Source: Termitomyces sp. T153 (lineage: Eukaryota > Basidiomycota > Agaricomycetes > Agaricales > Lyophyllaceae). From it: a stretch of 64,000 nucleotides of DNA. The translations under genes and the position numbers were made by a program. Positions 61,388 through 64,000 of this stretch are shown here, piece by piece; position 1 is the first letter of the stretch, and each line of letters opens with the position of its first letter. The DNA lies in contig JACKQL020000002.1 in the NCBI GenBank assembly GCA_018296165.2, positions 2,530,420 through 2,594,419 on the forward strand, in the 5' to 3' direction. Under the pieces are notes generated by a model. It ran no database searches. It saw only the letters and a program-made list of their open reading frames with translations, and was not told the DNA's origin.

Positions 61388-62678
61388 TCAGTTGTCTATT
61401 ATGTCTTCCATTGGACCTCCTCTTCTTTCCAAGGAATTTGAGGGCTGAGAATCATCTGTAACTGTGATTTCTCGGGCCAAATGGATTTCAACATCTTTGT
61501 GCCTAGAAACATGTTGTGTGGTGTTGAATTTGAGAGATATGTTTGTGGTATTTAAGTCTTCATCTGAGCTTTTACGTCGAGCACCCAACAGAACCATATA
61601 AAAGCAGATAGAAGTGATTGGCGATAACTGGGAAAAAGTATGAGCATGGAGATTGCGAGTGCCACAGCTGTATTACTAACCAAGTTCTCCATAATGAAGT
61701 ATACATCTGATTTGCTAAAGTAAAAAGAGAGAAAGAGGATTAAATTGATTGAATAAATGGCCCCCGAATTAATAGCCACATGTGCCAGACGCCGGAGATC
61801 ATTAGTGGTCGTCCGGTACTGGGAGATTTGTGATTCCACAGTCCATAGCTTGTATGCCAGCAAAACTTGAAAAAAAAAAGTTATGGATGGTCTACAAGCT
61901 CAAATAAAATGTTCTACCTGTGGATATTGCATTCCCGGCAAGGGTGCTTCCAAATAACCCTGCAGTCAAATGAGTTCCCAATTCACTGAATAGAATATTT
62001 GGATTGGTCTCTATCTTGGTCCAGGTCCATACTGTAACAATCCCAAGCCCTATTCAGGCCATAAATAGCCATTTGCCATGGAATTTGAACATGCTTACCG
62101 ATTCCTGACACAAACAGCAAGGCAGGAAGGACAAGGATGAGGATGGAGGACCAGACAATGTAACATCGGTAGAGCTAGTTGAGGTGAGAAGAGAAAATAC
62201 GCAGCGCTGATCCACACGTACGACAATAGCATCTCCTAAAACAATCTGCACGAGAAGAACAGCACGGTTAAAAGTCGAGAACCAAGATCCAACAAAGTAC
62301 ACAGTAGGCTGGTCCAGAATATTGCGATGGATTACAAAAGCATACAAAAAGCGTTGAATAACAATTATCATACTCTTCGGAATCATTATTAAGTAGTCAA
62401 TTGGGTTGTCCAGAAACAACTCACCATAGTACTTAGTATAAAGAGCAAACATGTCATTGTGAGCATAGTGCGATTGATCCTGCCTGATGGAGGGCGGTGA
62501 TGCAGAAGATTGCAAAATGTAACACCGAACATATACACTGATAAACCTGTCAATCTTTAAATGAGGTGCAGGTGCTAAAGGTTATTAAAGTGACAAAATA
62601 ACCGTAGAGAATACCTTGTAAAAGGGCGGACACTGCTACGACATAAAGGAATCCCTGGTCACTGGACGATTGAGCCAT
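61388..62678 (-). CDS. Seven-helix integral membrane protein, basidiomycete family, 7 exons
   Basis: Exons 62678-62615, 62546-62425, 62374-62222, 62174-62099, 62049-61918, 61865-61681 and 61627-61388 join in frame to 323 residues. Introns are 47-68 nt with GT-AG ends. About seven hydrophobic segments are visible. Segment 3 carries LGDAIVLYRCYIVW and segment 5 ends NAISTVLLAYKLW. These are hallmarks of a large mushroom family of unknown function (GD...YRCYIVW, N..ST.LIAYKLW). The C-terminal 60 residues are polar, probably cytoplasmic. All frames are open and CpG is normal, so this looks like a live host gene. The start was chosen at the first Met before helix 1; a Met 27 codons upstream is possible. 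Confidence 0.85.
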
Positions 62679-62699
62679 GACTTGGAAAGGGGAAAGGTC

Positions 62700-64000
62700 A
62701 CTCAGAACAATTCCGAAGCAAAACTCGTTTCTGAGGTACTGATATACCCAATGTTCCAAGAATAGATAGATTTAGAGTTCTATTACTTAGTCTTCGGGCT
62801 GTTCAGAATCAAGGGGCCTGTCAATCTCATCACGTTCAAATTGAAAGTATTAACCCCACCCAAGAGGAACTCGGGTCCCGGGGCGTTGTGGAAGCTAGCT
62901 TTGTGATTGAAACCGATGATCAAGGGCGAGTTCCAAAGAAATCTTTCACGGCATTTCACATCGACATGCCCCGAGAGTCCATGATCGAGTGAGCGATAGT
63001 CCTGCATTAAACCTTCCAACGCTGATGCAGCTAGAGATACTATAGCCCAGTGTCAAACCATTTACTGAAAGGAGACAAAGTAGAACTTTTTTATCACATA
63101 TGTACTTACAAATAGGCAGACGTGTTGCTATAAACTTTCCACGTATGAGACAACGAAGTCGGAGGTGGTTGGTGCATGTGGCATTTTGAACTGGCCGAAC
63201 ATGTGTACATGTCGGAGTACTAGCCATGGTTAGCCATGGTTGGAAGGTTCCGTAAGCTCTAGGACCATGGGTTGTAGACATCAGCCAAGTAATGCATGCA
63301 TTCAATGCTAGTGCAAGTCGTTTCACCGAGATGACACATCCAGTGAGCCTGTGCACTCGCTGAGTTCGCGTCAAACAACCTGTTGAGACCGACGTACCGA
63401 ACAAGCCTCGATATTCTAGCTGAATCTCATCAGCAGCGGTGGTCAAGCACATCAAGTCACAACGGGGACTCGTCTCGGAGAAGATGGGAAAGACCTTGAA
63501 TTCGAGGGTTGACTCCTTTCTCACCGCGAATTCTAGAATCTCCTCATCACTTCTCCACTCCATAGCACAGTGATTTTATTTTTCGTCCCCACTTCACAAG
63601 TTCGCCGCCGCTGCATCTGAATCCTTCTTCTCCTCATCACTTCTCCCTCCACAAAGTTCACCCCCTCCCTATTTTTTATGTGCTTCGGATTGTGGATAGC
63701 CATAATTCCAGGATCCTGATAATGAAATGATATTACAAGTCCATTTTTACAACATTCACTCATACATACAACATCACAACACCTATCAATACATCCTTCT
63801 TCTCTTCCCATTCCATCAAAACACACATCAATCACTTGGTTGGTCGGTTGGTTGATTGGTCGATTACGCTTCGCCTCTCTCTGCATTCAAGTCGCAACCA
63901 CATTCAACCTTAAACGTTCGAAAGAAAATCAAACAATCAAATCAATCACCCAACACTAGAATAAAAAGTACCCTCATAAGCCACAAGCTGCTTGATATTG
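62700..64000. other. CpG-normal flank of the membrane protein gene
   Basis: A 205-codon minus-strand frame (63563-62946) exists but has no family I recognise and may be chance. This region is the source-like copy of the duplicate at 58.26-58.89 kb. A GGTTGGTCGGTTGG tract lies at 63839-63865. CpG is frequent throughout. Confidence 0.4.

Noticed and set aside
62946..63563. 205-codon minus-strand frame upstream of the membrane protein gene
   Set aside because: No recognisable family; the duplicate at 58.4 kb does not preserve the frame and has a 430-bp gap. Kept only as part of the flank description.

Overview
The window looks like nuclear DNA of a mushroom-forming basidiomycete (Agaricomycetes). 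The evidence is two host genes split by many 47-92 nt GT-AG introns, chromodomain Ty3/gypsy retrotransposons, and fungal KDZ- and Plavaka-type DNA transposon remnants. Most of the window is transposable-element DNA of very different ages. I cannot name the species from sequence alone.

Layout. 1-2.1 kb: CpG-poor gypsy remnant on the minus strand (family A/B), cut by the window edge. 2.4-4.6 kb: a second decayed element with a CCHC gag-like block. 4.65-27.09 kb: a GC- and CpG-rich block of a large gypsy chromovirus. It holds a 3' fragment of one copy (minus, 4646-5739), an almost intact young copy (plus, 5740-16525) and a mutated copy in inverse orientation (minus, 16526-27085). 27.1-34.1 kb: more family A/B remnants, including an inverted gag duplication and a copy with RT, RNase H, protease and gag. 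34.7-35.1 kb: Plavaka-like fragment. 35.3-40.6 kb: CpG-normal island with a complete spliced PMCA-type P-type ATPase gene that lacks several catalytic residues. 40.6-61.4 kb: strongly CpG-depleted repeats with a KDZ transposase relic, unknown decayed genes, a six-unit tRNA-like array, a decayed Zn2Cys6-like gene and solo-LTR-like repeats. 61.4-64 kb: CpG-normal DNA with an intact seven-exon membrane protein gene.

The most unusual object is the young chromovirus. Besides gag and pol (two tandem retropepsin-like domains, RT, RNase H, DD35E integrase, chromodomain), it carries a spliced gene on the opposite strand between pol and the 3' LTR. This gene predicts a 548-residue protein with a Gal4-like Zn2Cys6 cluster, a basic NLS-like stretch and a long coiled coil. 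An 18-bp perfect palindrome lies just upstream of it and is kept in all three copies. The LTR leader and the site next to the 5' LTR share a perfect 13-nt complementarity placed about 32 bp after a TATA box, the arrangement expected for Tf1-type self-priming.

CpG content separates the compartments. Host genes and the young element keep CpG, the inverted copy shows many CpG to TpG/CpA changes, and the older repeats have almost none. Two internal duplications show the same change directly.
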